64,000 nucleotides of DNA. Source: a virus. Below are positions 31,870 to 40,097 of this stretch, piece after piece. The notes beneath the pieces were generated by a model, which did not search any database, was not told the DNA's origin, and saw only the letters and a list, made by a program, of their open reading frames with translations. The DNA lies in IMG/VR virus record IMGVR_UViG_3300044511_000202, positions 1 to 64,000 of that record; one strand, written 5' to 3'. The translations under genes and the position numbers were made by a program. The first letter of the stretch is position 1. Every line of letters starts with the position of its first letter.

Positions 31870-32386
31870 CTTCGAGCACATCGTGTCCTCGTACATCGCG
31901 GGGCTCCAGGCGCTGCGGGACGCGCTGGTCACCCTCATCCGGATCACCGTCGACGACGCGACGGCGAACGAGCTGGACATCATCGGCAAGCTCGTAGGCG
32001 AGCCGCGCGACGGCGACGTGGACGCGGACTACCGGCGGCGCGTGAAGGCACGCATCGCGACGAACCGATCGAGCGGGACTCCGCGCCAGCTCACCACCAT
32101 CGCGCGCCTCCTGCTCGGCGACAGCTACTCCCAGGCGAACGGCGGGCTGGTGCGCTACGAGAACACCGGCACGGCGGGCTACACGCTCACGATCGACGGC
32201 CTAGCCGTGCCCACTGCGCTCGCCGACGTCCTCTCCCGCTTCCTGAATCAGGCGACTCCGGGCGGGATCGCGAGCGTGCTGGTCACCAACGGTGCGGTGC
32301 CCACCACGTGGTGTCGATTCGACGCTGCCCACAAGTTCGACGACGCTCGTACCTTCTTCACCGCGCGGCGCTCGCCGCGCAGCTAG
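31859..32386 (+). CDS. Baseplate protein DUF2612
   Basis: 175 residues, GTG start. ANELDIIGKLVGEPRDGDVD, then ADYRRRVKARIATNRSSGT, are the DUF2612 signature (LD.IGklVG.pR....D..YR..v.aRi..N.s.Gt). It substitutes for protein I in baseplates of this type. The C-terminus carries a short unique tail. Confidence 0.9.
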   Translation: MRSNFEHIVSSYIAGLQALRDALVTLIRITVDDATANELDIIGKLVGEPRDGDVDADYRRRVKARIATNRSSGTPRQLTTIARLLLGDSYSQANGGLVRYENTGTAGYTLTIDGLAVPTALADVLSRFLNQATPGGIASVLVTNGAVPTTWCRFDAAHKFDDARTFFTARRSPRS

Positions 32387-32395
32387 GACGCGACC

Positions 32396-33211
32396 ATGCC
32401 CGTTCAACCGCTTGCCGATCCCCGCTGGGCCACCGACGAGACGAACAACGACGAGCCCCTGAGCGGAAAGAAGAACACCGGGTTTCCCCAGGACTCGGAC
32501 GTCATCTCCACCGACTTCAACTGGTTGTTCTTCACGCTGTACGGGTGGCAGCAACTCGCGAAGGCTCGCCTCCCCCGTGACGTAAACGTACACCTCAACT
32601 GGTGCGCGCCCTCACTGGGTGCGTGCACGATCTGGGACAGCGGCACCGGCGTCACCACCGTGGAGAAGAGCGCCCATGCGTCGCGCCCTGGTCCGTGGCT
32701 CCGCCACAACGTCGCCGCGAACAACGACCGCGCGACGCGTGGGACAACGGATCGCTTCTTCGTGGGGCCGCTTCCTGCGGGGGTGCGGATCACGATGGAG
32801 TGGCTCGTCGAGGCCACCGATTTGGCGGGTACCCCCGCCCTGTCGTACAAGGCGGGGTTGTTCCACGACGAGTCTCAGGACGTATTCACCGAGGACGCGC
32901 TGGTGTTCTACAAGTCGAGCGCGTCCGCAAACTGGCGCCTCGTGTCCTCGTCCGGCACGGCGGAGAACGAGGACACCGGCATCGCGGCGTCCGGGGTTCA
33001 GCGCCTCCGGCTCGAGTTCTACGGTTCGGGCTGGAGCGGTGGGCAGCGCCTGGAGGCGTGGATCGACGACACGCTCGTTGCGACGGCGGACACCCAGTTC
33101 CCGGCTAACGACGCGATGACGTTCGGCGCCTTCCTCAAGAGCACCGGGGCCGCCAACAAGAACGTTTACACCAGCGCGATGTCGCTGGTGGCGGATCTGC
33201 AAGCCCCTTAA
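32396..33211 (+). CDS. Putative tail fibre/receptor-binding protein, 271 aa
   Basis: N-terminal ~50 residues (PRWATDETNNDEPLSGKKNT, then STDFNWLFFTLYGWQQ) recall the anchor part of phage fibres that links to DUF2612-type baseplates. From ~75 on, a jelly-roll-like beta domain follows (ITMEWLVEATDLAGTPALSY, VQRLRLEFYGSGWSG, RLEAWIDDTLVATADT), similar in pattern to lectin-like domains. Last gene of the tail series, before lysis. Confidence 0.72.
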   Translation: MPVQPLADPRWATDETNNDEPLSGKKNTGFPQDSDVISTDFNWLFFTLYGWQQLAKARLPRDVNVHLNWCAPSLGACTIWDSGTGVTTVEKSAHASRPGPWLRHNVAANNDRATRGTTDRFFVGPLPAGVRITMEWLVEATDLAGTPALSYKAGLFHDESQDVFTEDALVFYKSSASANWRLVSSSGTAENEDTGIAASGVQRLRLEFYGSGWSGGQRLEAWIDDTLVATADTQFPANDAMTFGAFLKSTGAANKNVYTSAMSLVADLQAP

Positions 33212-33222
33212 GCTGGCGCGAA

Positions 33223-33231
33223 TGCTACACT
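33223..33231 (+). promoter_or_regulatory. TGCTANNCT box before the lysis genes
   Basis: TGCTACACT ends 10 nt before the ATG at 33242. Same sequence as the boxes before sheath and small terminase. No strong -35. Confidence 0.5.
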
Positions 33232-33241
33232 GAAGGCTCAG

Positions 33242-33406
33242 ATGGCTACCGACGAGAAGAAGAAGAAGAGCGCAACCCCCGCGGCGTGGCGCAAGCGCGC
33301 CGCGGCGGTCGGCGCGATGCTGGCGCTCGTCTGCCACCTCCTCCCGGAGGAGTATCGGGAGGTTTGCCGCGCGCTCGCAGCGGTGTGCACCGGAGGATCC
33401 CTATGA
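33242..33406 (+). CDS. Small lysis-cassette protein, 54 aa
   Basis: Lys-rich N-terminus (TDEKKKKSATPAAWRKR), then a short hydrophobic span AAAVGAMLALVCHLL and PEEYREVCRALAAVC. This pattern is seen in small proteins beside phage lysis genes. ATGA overlap with the next gene. A small holin subunit or inhibitor is possible. Confidence 0.65.
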   Translation: MATDEKKKKSATPAAWRKRAAAVGAMLALVCHLLPEEYREVCRALAAVCTGGSL

Positions 33407-33993
33407 ACAAGACGATCACGATCGTGTCCGCAGTAGGAGCCGCGCTTGCGGCGTTCACCGCCACGGCCTTCGCAGCCGGCGCCGCAGCCCCCGAAGACGG
33501 GAACATCCTCGATCTCCTGTCGCCCGTCGTCGACGCCTTCCGCTCCGGTAAGTACCTCGCGGCGGGTGCGTTTGCCGTCGTGCTCGCAGTGGCGCTCGCG
33601 AAGCGTTACCTCCCCGGCAAGGCGGGAGCGTGGGTGAACGGTGACGCGGGCGGGGCGTTATCCGCGCTCGTGGTCTCATTCGCCGGTACCGTGGGTGTGG
33701 CCAGCGGCGCAGGTGACGCGTGGAGCTGGGCGATGGTGACGACGGCCGGGAAGATCGCGCTCATGGCGGCCGGTGGCTACGCGCTGATCAAGAAGCTCGT
33801 GATCGATCCGCTGCGCCCGCTCGTCGCGAGGGCACCCGGCTGGGTGCAGTGGCTCTTCTCGCTCGCCACGTTCGTGTTCGACAAGGCGACGGCCTCCCCG
33901 ATCAAGGATGCCGAGAAGGCGGGCAACGATGCCGTCACGGCAAACCCGCCGACCGGCGCTGACGGGGTGGTGGGAAAGCCTGAGGAGCTGTAG
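33403..33993 (+). CDS. Holin-like membrane protein, 196 aa
   Basis: N-terminal signal-like segment (ITIVSAVGAALAAFTATAFA), then three hydrophobic stretches (YLAAGAFAVVLAVALAKR, LSALVVSFAGTVGVASG, GKIALMAAGGYALIKKL) and a polar C-terminal tail. Placed at the head of the lysis region between a small membrane protein and a spanin-like gene. Holin is the best guess; no family signature confirms it. Confidence 0.65.
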   Translation: MNKTITIVSAVGAALAAFTATAFAAGAAAPEDGNILDLLSPVVDAFRSGKYLAAGAFAVVLAVALAKRYLPGKAGAWVNGDAGGALSALVVSFAGTVGVASGAGDAWSWAMVTTAGKIALMAAGGYALIKKLVIDPLRPLVARAPGWVQWLFSLATFVFDKATASPIKDAEKAGNDAVTANPPTGADGVVGKPEEL

Positions 33994-33998
33994 GGACG

Positions 33999-34361
33999 AT
34001 GAGGCCCCTCGTCGTTGCCACGGTGTTGTTCCTCTCTCCGCTCGTCGCGCCTCGCGCCGCGGCGGAGAGCGAGTTGCAACCGAGTAACCTCCGCATCACG
34101 GAGCCGGCGCTCGTGTGCACGCTCGCGCACCCCGAGCGCTGCGCCCAGCTTCGACCCGGTCGCTACCTCGACGAGGAGCGCTGGAGCCTGCTGGACGCGG
34201 AGGTGCGACGGCTCCAAACCGCGGAGACGCGCCTCACGGCGGAGAACCAGTCCATGCGCAAGAGCCTGGCCGGGTGGACCCCAGGCTGGAAAACCCTCGC
34301 GCTCGCGCTAGCATCGGGACTCGCCGGCGGCGCCTTCCTCGTGGCGAAGCTCTGCAACTGA
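33999..34361 (+). CDS. Spanin-like membrane protein, 120 aa
   Basis: Signal peptide MRPLVVATVLFLSPLVAPRA (cleavage likely near AAA-ES), then a periplasmic part with a coiled coil (LLDAEVRRLQTAETRLTAEN) and a C-terminal membrane span (LALALASGLAGGAFLVAK). N-out with a C-terminal anchor and a central coil resembles a unimolecular spanin without a lipobox. Located in the lysis region. Confidence 0.6.
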   Translation: MRPLVVATVLFLSPLVAPRAAAESELQPSNLRITEPALVCTLAHPERCAQLRPGRYLDEERWSLLDAEVRRLQTAETRLTAENQSMRKSLAGWTPGWKTLALALASGLAGGAFLVAKLCN

Positions 34362-34396
34362 AATACGCCTCGCTCGGGGTGCGTTAGGAGGCTTCA

Positions 34397-35890
34397 ATGG
34401 CGAAGTTGTGCGCGGGTCGGTGCGCCCGCACCCTGCCCGAGGACGATGAGCACTTCTACCCGGATCCTCGGACGGCGGGTTCGTACCGAGCGCGGTGTCG
34501 GGACTGCTACCTGGCGGACCAGAAGGACGCCCGATCGGCGGCGATGCTGGCGGACCTGCGAGCCGGTGGCGAGTCGCTCCTGGTGTTTGGTACACCGATC
34601 GAGCGCACGTGCGCCGAGGCGCTCCTTGCTCACGGCAACGTCGCCGACGCGGCCGAGAGCGTGCAGCTGTCGGCGCGCATGCTCCGTTCGCACCTCACCG
34701 AGTTGACGAGGCGGGCCGCGGAGCGCGGGTGGAGTCCCGGTCGCGACGTCGCCTCCAAGACCCCGGAGGGGTACCACGTCAAGGGCGTGTCGTCGTACTA
34801 TCGCGTGGCCGAGGACGGGACCCGCCAGCTCGCAGGCCAGTGGGTGAAGACGAACAAGGACGCGGACGAGCACCTCCAGTCCTTGATCTCCGCGGTGGGC
34901 GTCGCGTGTGCCGACTTCGCGACCGCACCCCCAGCCCCGCTCCTCACGTTCGAGGAGGCGTGGGCGAGGATGGAGGCTCAGGGCTTCCTGTACGGACCCG
35001 ACGCGCTGGCGAACGTGCGACTCGGGTTCGACATGGCCATGGCGGGCCCCGAGCGCGCGATGATGTCGGACGCGGCTCCCGAGCACGATCCGGCGGACCT
35101 GCTGTGCGTGTACCCCATGGGCGATCCCCACCTCGGGATGTACGCGTGGGCGGAGGAGACGGGAGCCTCTCACTTCGATCTCGAGATCGCGGAGCGCAAC
35201 CTCGTGGCGGCTGTGGACCACCTCGTCGCGTCGGGTCCGCCCGCCGACACCGGGCTCATCGTCAACGTGGGTGATTTCTTCCATTACGACAACAAGAGCG
35301 GCACGACGACGGCCGGCACCAGGCTGGACGCTGACACGCGCTGGCGCAAGGTTCTCCAGACAGGCGTGCGGGCGATGTGCAGGTGCATCAACCGCGCCCT
35401 GCGCAAACACAAGCTCGTGCGCGTCATCAACGAGATCGGAAACCACGACGAGCACAGCTCCCTCGTGCTGTCGCTCATGCTGGACTATGTGTACAAGAAC
35501 GAGCCGCGCGTCCAGATCGACGTCTCGCCCGAGCGCTTTCACTGGTTCCGCTTCGGACTCTGCCTGATCGGCGTGACGCACGGCGAGTCGGCGAAGGTGG
35601 ACAAGCTCCTCGGCGTCATGGCGGTGGATCGGGCGAAGGACTGGGGTGAGACGCTGCACCGCTACTTCTACACCGGCCACATCCACCACGACACGGTGAA
35701 GGAGCTACCCGGCGTCAAGGTGGAGTCGTTCCGCACGCTGGCGCCGCGGGACGACTACCACGCTCGGAGCGGCTACCGCTCGGGTCAAGACATGAAGATG
35801 ATCGTGCTCCACAAGCAGCACGGTGAGATCCGGCGCCACACCGTCACCATCCCCCAGCTCACTCCAACAACCTCGACGGAGCCCCAGTGA
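34397..35890 (+). CDS. Calcineurin-like metallophosphoesterase with zinc N-terminus
   Basis: 497 residues. From ~235: MGDPHLGMYAW (D-x-H), GLIVNVGDFFHYDN (GD), INEIGNHDEH (GNHD/E), GVTHGES and YTGHIHHD (GHxH) give the complete metallophosphatase motif set. The N-terminal ~40 residues have C5, C9, C34, C37 (CRDC), a zinc-ribbon-like site, and ~70-110 may be an HTH. It may act on nucleic acids or nucleotides; the family is diverse. An odd place between spanin-like and endolysin genes. Confidence 0.87.
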   Translation: MAKLCAGRCARTLPEDDEHFYPDPRTAGSYRARCRDCYLADQKDARSAAMLADLRAGGESLLVFGTPIERTCAEALLAHGNVADAAESVQLSARMLRSHLTELTRRAAERGWSPGRDVASKTPEGYHVKGVSSYYRVAEDGTRQLAGQWVKTNKDADEHLQSLISAVGVACADFATAPPAPLLTFEEAWARMEAQGFLYGPDALANVRLGFDMAMAGPERAMMSDAAPEHDPADLLCVYPMGDPHLGMYAWAEETGASHFDLEIAERNLVAAVDHLVASGPPADTGLIVNVGDFFHYDNKSGTTTAGTRLDADTRWRKVLQTGVRAMCRCINRALRKHKLVRVINEIGNHDEHSSLVLSLMLDYVYKNEPRVQIDVSPERFHWFRFGLCLIGVTHGESAKVDKLLGVMAVDRAKDWGETLHRYFYTGHIHHDTVKELPGVKVESFRTLAPRDDYHARSGYRSGQDMKMIVLHKQHGEIRRHTVTIPQLTPTTSTEPQ

Positions 35891-36522
35891 CACCCAAGGA
35901 TCTCAAGGAGTCGCTCACAACGCACCGCAAGCCCGACGTCACCCACGTGCGCACCTCGCTCATGCGGTACCTGTCGCGCGCGGCGGAGTACGGTAGCGAC
36001 AAGTACGAGCGGGCGAACTACATGCGGCCGACCGACGGTGGGGCGCACGACACCCCGACGCGCGCGGACTTCAATCGCCTGCGCTCCTACCTGCGAGCGT
36101 GCGTGTCGCACGCGTTCCTCGCCCTCGACGAGCTGGAGTATTACGAGGCGATGCACCCCCACCACGACGACGTGGAGGCGATGCGGCTCGCGGCGTACGC
36201 TCCCGACACCGACCCCTGCGACAAGGCGGGACCGTCGAAACTCCCCCACCTGTGCGGCGCCGCAGCCTCGCTCCAGTTCGCGCTCGAGCAGGCGATCAGG
36301 TGCGGGCTCCTGCCCCCCGATCCCGGTTGCCCGTGGAAGGACCCGGCAGCACCGATCCACCGCATGCTAGGAGAGCTGGCGTCAGTCGCGACGTCACTAG
36401 ACGCGAAGCGCGCGCTCCGGGCGGCGAAATCCATCACGGCCGACTACATCGGCCCCGACGCCGCGCGGTTCGCGGCCATCGATGCGGGCATCGCGGCGAA
36501 CGCGGCCGGAGAGAAGAGGTAG
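35887..36522 (+). CDS. dATP/dGTP diphosphohydrolase-like (DUF5664)
   Basis: 211 residues, GTG start overlapping the phosphatase stop. YGSDKYERANYMRPTDGG, then RLRSYLRACVSHAFLALDEL and HHDDVEAMRLAAYA follow the DUF5664 pattern (YG..KYe..NW..g.......R...H......G...D...H...a). Members include enzymes of the MazZ kind linked to modified-purine phages. Here there is no purZ in the window, so it may only adjust the dNTP pool. Confidence 0.75.
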   Translation: MTPKDLKESLTTHRKPDVTHVRTSLMRYLSRAAEYGSDKYERANYMRPTDGGAHDTPTRADFNRLRSYLRACVSHAFLALDELEYYEAMHPHHDDVEAMRLAAYAPDTDPCDKAGPSKLPHLCGAAASLQFALEQAIRCGLLPPDPGCPWKDPAAPIHRMLGELASVATSLDAKRALRAAKSITADYIGPDAARFAAIDAGIAANAAGEKR

Positions 36523-36523
36523 C

Positions 36524-37504
36524 ATGGCGAAGGTCTACTGGAGGATGGGGAGCAAGGGGGTGATCGTGTCCGCCATCCAGACCGCGATCAACGCGGCGAA
36601 CCCTGGCGGCAAGGCGCTAGCGGTGGACGGCGACTTCGGGGCCCTCACGGACGCGGCCGTGCGCGCCATCCAGACGCGGAAGAAGCTCGCGGTGGATGGC
36701 GTGGTCGGCCCGGTGACAGCGGCGGCGCTTGGTATCGCGGACAAACTGTACCCCCCGCCGGCACCCGGCGCGGCGTTCGTGGACGGCTGGTACACCGGCG
36801 CCACGCACCGCATCCCCGCCTACGGCGGACGCGTCGGCGGGGCGATCGAGGCGAAGGCTACCGTGGTGCACACCACCGACATGATGCCGGACACCTTCCG
36901 CGCGCTCATCAAGCAATGGGCGACGTCGGGCGGCAACGGCGCGTGCGCGCACTTCGTGCTAGGCCGGCGCCCGCCTACCACCGAGGAGTTGATGGCGGAG
37001 GGCGCCTACCCTGGCGGTGGGCTCGTGCAGATGGTACCGATCAACCGCAACGGCAACCACGCGGGTGGTATCCCGCGCGGCGGCTACTACGTCGACGCCC
37101 AGGGGACGCGGTTCCACCCGAACATGTACGCCGTGGGCATCGAGATCCACGCAGCCGGACACCTGTCGAAGGTGGGGGGCAAGTACATCTACGAGGGCTC
37201 GCGCATCGTGCCGGACGAGGAGGTGTACACCGACGCCACTGGGCGACCGTGGCACCTCGTGACGGAGTACCAGTTCGACGTGCTGGGCGCGCTGCTGGAC
37301 GCACTCGAGGCGCACATGCCTCGATTCCTCACCGTGGTGGGTATCAACCCATACGGCGACCACGCGAAAAACGGCGTGCCGTGGGCGAGTCACAAGCTCT
37401 TCGGGCCCCGCCTCGCAGGGCACGCGACGCTGGATCCGATCAACAAGACGGACCCAGGACCCCAGGTCATGGAATGGCTGGCGAAGCGATACGGTAAGCG
37501 GTAG
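36524..37504 (+). CDS. Endolysin: PG-binding domain plus amidase
   Basis: 326 residues. N-terminal peptidoglycan-binding domain (residues ~5-70, SAIQTAINAANP...AVDGDFGALTDAAVRAIQ...LAVDGVVGPVTAAAL). Then an amidase_2/PGRP domain: VVHTTDMMP with H116, ACAHFVLGR, GLVQMVPINRNGNHAGG, VGIEIHA with H209 and the final GHATLDPINKTDPGP carrying the zinc/catalytic His and Lys. It would cut the amide bond between MurNAc and the stem peptide. No signal sequence, so export relies on the holin. Confidence 0.92.
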   Translation: MAKVYWRMGSKGVIVSAIQTAINAANPGGKALAVDGDFGALTDAAVRAIQTRKKLAVDGVVGPVTAAALGIADKLYPPPAPGAAFVDGWYTGATHRIPAYGGRVGGAIEAKATVVHTTDMMPDTFRALIKQWATSGGNGACAHFVLGRRPPTTEELMAEGAYPGGGLVQMVPINRNGNHAGGIPRGGYYVDAQGTRFHPNMYAVGIEIHAAGHLSKVGGKYIYEGSRIVPDEEVYTDATGRPWHLVTEYQFDVLGALLDALEAHMPRFLTVVGINPYGDHAKNGVPWASHKLFGPRLAGHATLDPINKTDPGPQVMEWLAKRYGKR

Positions 37505-37528
37505 TTAGAAGTCACAAAGCGCGGGCGA

Positions 37529-37567
37529 GGGCCCCGGGGCGAATACGTCCCGGGGCTCGTCGTTTTT
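37529..37567 (+). terminator. Rho-independent terminator after the endolysin
   Basis: A 10-bp GC stem (37529-37538 with 37549-37558, one G-U pair), 10-nt loop, then GTCG and TTTTT at 37563-37567. It ends the long rightward late operon; a new promoter begins 4 nt later. Confidence 0.85.
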
Positions 37568-37570
37568 CGC

Positions 37571-37599
37571 TTGCGCTGGGCGAGGCCCGGCACTACAAC
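37571..37599 (+). promoter_or_regulatory. Promoter for three small genes
   Basis: TTGCGC (37571-37576), 17 nt, TACAAC (37594-37599). Predicted start about 37606, followed by AAGGAG and ATG 37618. Nearly the same boxes as the promoter at 5026-5054. Confidence 0.75.
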
Positions 37600-37617
37600 A
37601 AGGCAAAGGAGAAACGC

Positions 37618-37983
37618 ATGGAACCGAAGAACAAGAGGCCGACGATCGTCATCCTCTTCAGGACGAAGGCGAACCAGTTCCGCTTGATCATCCCGCCCAC
37701 CCCGACGTCGGGCCACCAGCTCGCCGTCGAACGGCGGGACGTCGCGGGGCTCGGGGAGATCGTGTGGATTCCGGTCTCGCGGAATCAGGACACCGTCACC
37801 CAGTACCTGACGGCGCTCGCCCTGTCCCAAATCGGAGCGGGTCTGATCAACCCCCTCCCCGAAGGGGCGGCGCTCCCGAGCGGAGTCTACCCCTCCTCGC
37901 CGGAGAACCCGCCCCCGTGCGGCCCGACCCTCACCATCCTCCTGGAGGGGGTGGTGGGGTGGAACGGTGAGGTAGAGTCGTGA
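37618..37983 (+). CDS. Hypothetical 121-aa protein
   Basis: First gene behind an independent promoter. Begins with a strand-rich part (RPTIVILFRTKANQFRLIIP), then a helix (VTQYLTALALSQIGAGLI) and a Pro-rich tail. No known family. The separate promoter downstream of a terminator marks this trio as a cargo-like (moron) unit. Confidence 0.7.
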   Translation: MEPKNKRPTIVILFRTKANQFRLIIPPTPTSGHQLAVERRDVAGLGEIVWIPVSRNQDTVTQYLTALALSQIGAGLINPLPEGAALPSGVYPSSPENPPPCGPTLTILLEGVVGWNGEVES

Positions 37984-38390
37984 CCGCACGCGACAGCCTA
38001 ACTCAGGAGCTGATCACCATCCTTCGTCAGGAGGAGACGGCCTCCCAGAAGATCGCGCAGTACGAGGCGTCGCACCGGCGTTTCACCGAGCGCATTTCAT
38101 CGCTCCTGGCGGCGGAGCAGGCGAACCGGAAGCAGATCGCCGCGCTTCAGAATCAGGTCGAGGCCCTCGCCAGGGAGCGAGACCACCTCGCCGCGAGGGT
38201 GGCAACCAGCCACCCGCTCGAGCAGCTCGAGCAGCTCGAGCAAACGCTGGTCAAGGTGCTGGCCGAGCTGACGGCGGCGCGCGGGTCGACCGCGCGCCCT
38301 CAGTCGATGGTGCGGGTTATCACCGGCTCCGGGGCTCTAGCGTCACCGTGGCTGGCGGCCCCATGGCGGGTGGAGAAGAGCGGTGGGTAG
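37980..38390 (+). CDS. Coiled-coil protein, 136 aa
   Basis: GTG start overlapping the upstream stop. Residues ~5-100 are a heptad-rich helix (QNQVEALARERDHLAARVAT) with the LEQLEQLEQ triple repeat, encoded by a CTCGAGCAG direct repeat at about 38217-38242. Non-helical C-terminus. Function unknown. Confidence 0.68.
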   Translation: MTARDSLTQELITILRQEETASQKIAQYEASHRRFTERISSLLAAEQANRKQIAALQNQVEALARERDHLAARVATSHPLEQLEQLEQTLVKVLAELTAARGSTARPQSMVRVITGSGALASPWLAAPWRVEKSGG

Positions 38391-38646
38391 CCGCGATCTC
38401 CCCCGGTACGCTCCTCTGCCTCCACCTGTGGAACCTCCGTGCGACGGGTGCCTGGCGATGGCGCGCGAATGTCGCGTCCCGAACGGCGACGAGGTGCTCC
38501 TCATGTGCTGGATGTGTGCCCACGCGTGCGTCGATCACGGGGTACCCGTTGAGGGACTCTCCGCGTGGTACGACGCCGCTGGATGCGGCTGTAAGCGGAG
38601 CGAGATCTACCCGCGATCCGCGAGCGAGCTATCCGAGCTGGGCTAG
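38383..38646 (+). CDS. Cys-rich 87-aa protein
   Basis: GTG start overlapping the coiled-coil gene. CDGC near residue 20, CWMCAHAC near 42-49, and CGC near 69 are likely to bind zinc. Last rightward gene before the convergent leftward block. Its stop lies in a 14-bp tandem repeat. Confidence 0.65.
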   Translation: MGSRDLPRYAPLPPPVEPPCDGCLAMARECRVPNGDEVLLMCWMCAHACVDHGVPVEGLSAWYDAAGCGCKRSEIYPRSASELSELG

Positions 38647-38664
38647 CGGCGCTGGGCTAGCGGC
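38637..38664. repeat. 14-bp tandem repeat at the convergent junction
   Basis: GCTGGGCTAGCGGC occurs twice with no gap (38637-38650, 38651-38664). The first copy contains the TAG stop of the rightward gene; the second contains the stop (CTA on the plus strand) of the leftward RuvC-like gene. Confidence 0.85.
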
Positions 38665-39316
38665 GCACGGCGCCAGCGAGAACGCGCCCCACGTAGCGCT
38701 TCAGCGCCCAGAGCCCCACGCCGATCCCGTCCACGGCGTCGTGCTGGTCTGGCGCCACCTCGCGCTCGCCCGGCGTCAGGAGGCTCCACACGAGGGCGCC
38801 GCGCGGCGACTGCCACGCGCTCTCGGGGAGCTTACCCTTCACCGTCTTTGGGAGCTGGCCCGTCCACTCCGCGGGGAGCGGCGCGACCATCGCGGGGGCG
38901 CGCCAGCTCCTCGTCACGTTGTAGTCCGTGACCTGGGACGCGAGGCTCTGACCCACGGCGACGAGGCCCAGAAGGTCGTTCGGGTCGCCCTTCGTCTTTC
39001 GCCTCTCGTCGCGCGGGTCGTACACCTGGGGCCACTCGAAGGCCACGGTGCGGATGACGGGGGAGCCGGTGGCGCTCGGACACACCTCCTCCTGCTCCAT
39101 CCACCACTCGAGGCCCAGGCGAGCCACGCGGTGCGCGCGCTCGGCTCGAGGCAGCTCGTGGAAGCTGGAGGGGACGCGCAGCTTGCCGGCGGCCACCAGG
39201 ATACCCTGGCGGAAGAGCGCGGCGCCGGGGTTGCGGAGCGCGGGATCGAGGCAGAGCATGTCACCGTGTCCGGCGTCGGCGCAGGCCGCGCGCTCGCGGT
39301 ACCCGAGCTGGGTCAC
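38657..39316 (-). CDS. RuvC-like Holliday junction resolvase/nuclease
   Basis: 219 residues. The RNase H-like acidic residues are in place: LCLDPALRNPG (D24), VAFEWPQVY (E94) and QHDAVDGIGVGLW (H192/D193/D196). This order D...E...HDAxD matches RuvC-type resolvases. It would cut branched DNA before packaging. Starts at GTG 39316 (GTGA overlap); an internal ATG at residue 20 is possible. Last gene of the leftward replication block. Confidence 0.8.
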   Translation of the reverse strand: MTQLGYRERAACADAGHGDMLCLDPALRNPGAALFRQGILVAAGKLRVPSSFHELPRAERAHRVARLGLEWWMEQEEVCPSATGSPVIRTVAFEWPQVYDPRDERRKTKGDPNDLLGLVAVGQSLASQVTDYNVTRSWRAPAMVAPLPAEWTGQLPKTVKGKLPESAWQSPRGALVWSLLTPGEREVAPDQHDAVDGIGVGLWALKRYVGRVLAGAVRR

Positions 39317-39597
39317 GGTGCCTCGACAGTAACCACCGCGTCGATCCCCTGGGCTCGGAGGTAGTCGCGGCGAGCGTCGGCTCCGTTGTCCCCGTGCCGG
39401 TGCTCGTACCGACCGAACCCGGCACCCGCGGCGAACCCCGTGGACGGCGGCGGGAGGGAGTGCCCCGGGAGCGGGTCGGCGCTCCTCACGACGACGAAGA
39501 AGGGTCCCATCACGCGGCCCCGCATTCCTCGGCCATTGAGCTTGCCGGTGGCCTCGGCCTCGCGAAGGGCCTTGGCGCTAGTAGGACGCGGGGGCAT
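39313..39597 (-). CDS. Hypothetical 94-aa protein
   Basis: Basic N-terminus (MPPRPTSAKALREAEATGK), then GPFFVVVRSADPLPG and a Gly-rich stretch, ending with a possible helix (ARRDYLRAQGIDAVV). Overlaps both neighbours by a few bases. No family recognised. Confidence 0.6.
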   Translation of the reverse strand: MPPRPTSAKALREAEATGKLNGRGMRGRVMGPFFVVVRSADPLPGHSLPPPSTGFAAGAGFGRYEHRHGDNGADARRDYLRAQGIDAVVTVEAP

Positions 39598-39811
39598 CAG
39601 ACACCTCCTTCTGAAAGTTCGAGAGCGCGCCCATCAAGTCGAGAGCGAGCTGGATGCTGTTCTGGACGATGTACGCGCGCCCCTCGGGGGAGCGGCACTC
39701 GTAGTCCTTGCAGAGCGCGGCTGCGATGACGGACGTACCGATCACCGTCGCGGTTCCTACGAGCGCACCCTCCACGCGGCGGATGAGATCCTCGTCGGAT
39801 AGGTCGCTCAC
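39578..39811 (-). CDS. Small helical protein, 77 aa
   Basis: GTG start with GTGA overlap. MSDLSDEDLIRRVEGALVG, then a moderately hydrophobic stretch TATVIGTSVIAAALCKDYEC that could be amphipathic or membrane-associated, then a helix. Unknown. Confidence 0.6.
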   Translation of the reverse strand: MSDLSDEDLIRRVEGALVGTATVIGTSVIAAALCKDYECRSPEGRAYIVQNSIQLALDLMGALSNFQKEVSDAPASY

Positions 39812-40059
39812 GGCGCCACCTCCCCCAGCTCGTACCGGTCGGGGGTGCTGCGCCCCTCGCAGCCAAAGCGGCGCTCCTGGCCGGTGTCGGCCCGGCGGAA
39901 CACACGGAAGTAGGTCGGGCGCAGGTCCCCGTAGCGGGGATCGGGCTCGCGGTCCGTGTGGGAGTACACATACGGCTCGCGGCCGTACTCCCCATCGCTC
40001 TCGACGAGGAAAAATGACCGCTGCCCTCGGGGCGGGGGCGGGTAGGTGAGATCGCGCAT
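39808..40059 (-). CDS. Hypothetical 83-aa protein
   Basis: The ATG at 40059 (MRDLTYPPPPRG) is chosen over upstream in-frame starts that would run into the methyltransferase gene. Short beta strands (SFFLVESDGEYGREPYVYS, YFRVFRRADTG). Coupled to the next gene by GTGA. No known family. Confidence 0.6.
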   Translation of the reverse strand: MRDLTYPPPPRGQRSFFLVESDGEYGREPYVYSHTDREPDPRYGDLRPTYFRVFRRADTGQERRFGCEGRSTPDRYELGEVAP

Positions 40060-40097
40060 CGGCGCCAATGACGCGCGGAGGCGGCGGGGTATTCCAC

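Noticed and set aside
35887-36522. Proof of a Z (2-aminoadenine) genome
   Set aside because: The DUF5664 group is wider than MazZ, and no purZ was seen in the window. Kept only as an open question.
39352-39365. GGCTCGGAGGTAGTCGCGG as another leader repeat
   Set aside because: Only the short CTCGGAGGTAGT part matches; palindrome, GAAACGACG block and hairpin are missing, and it is inside a gene.
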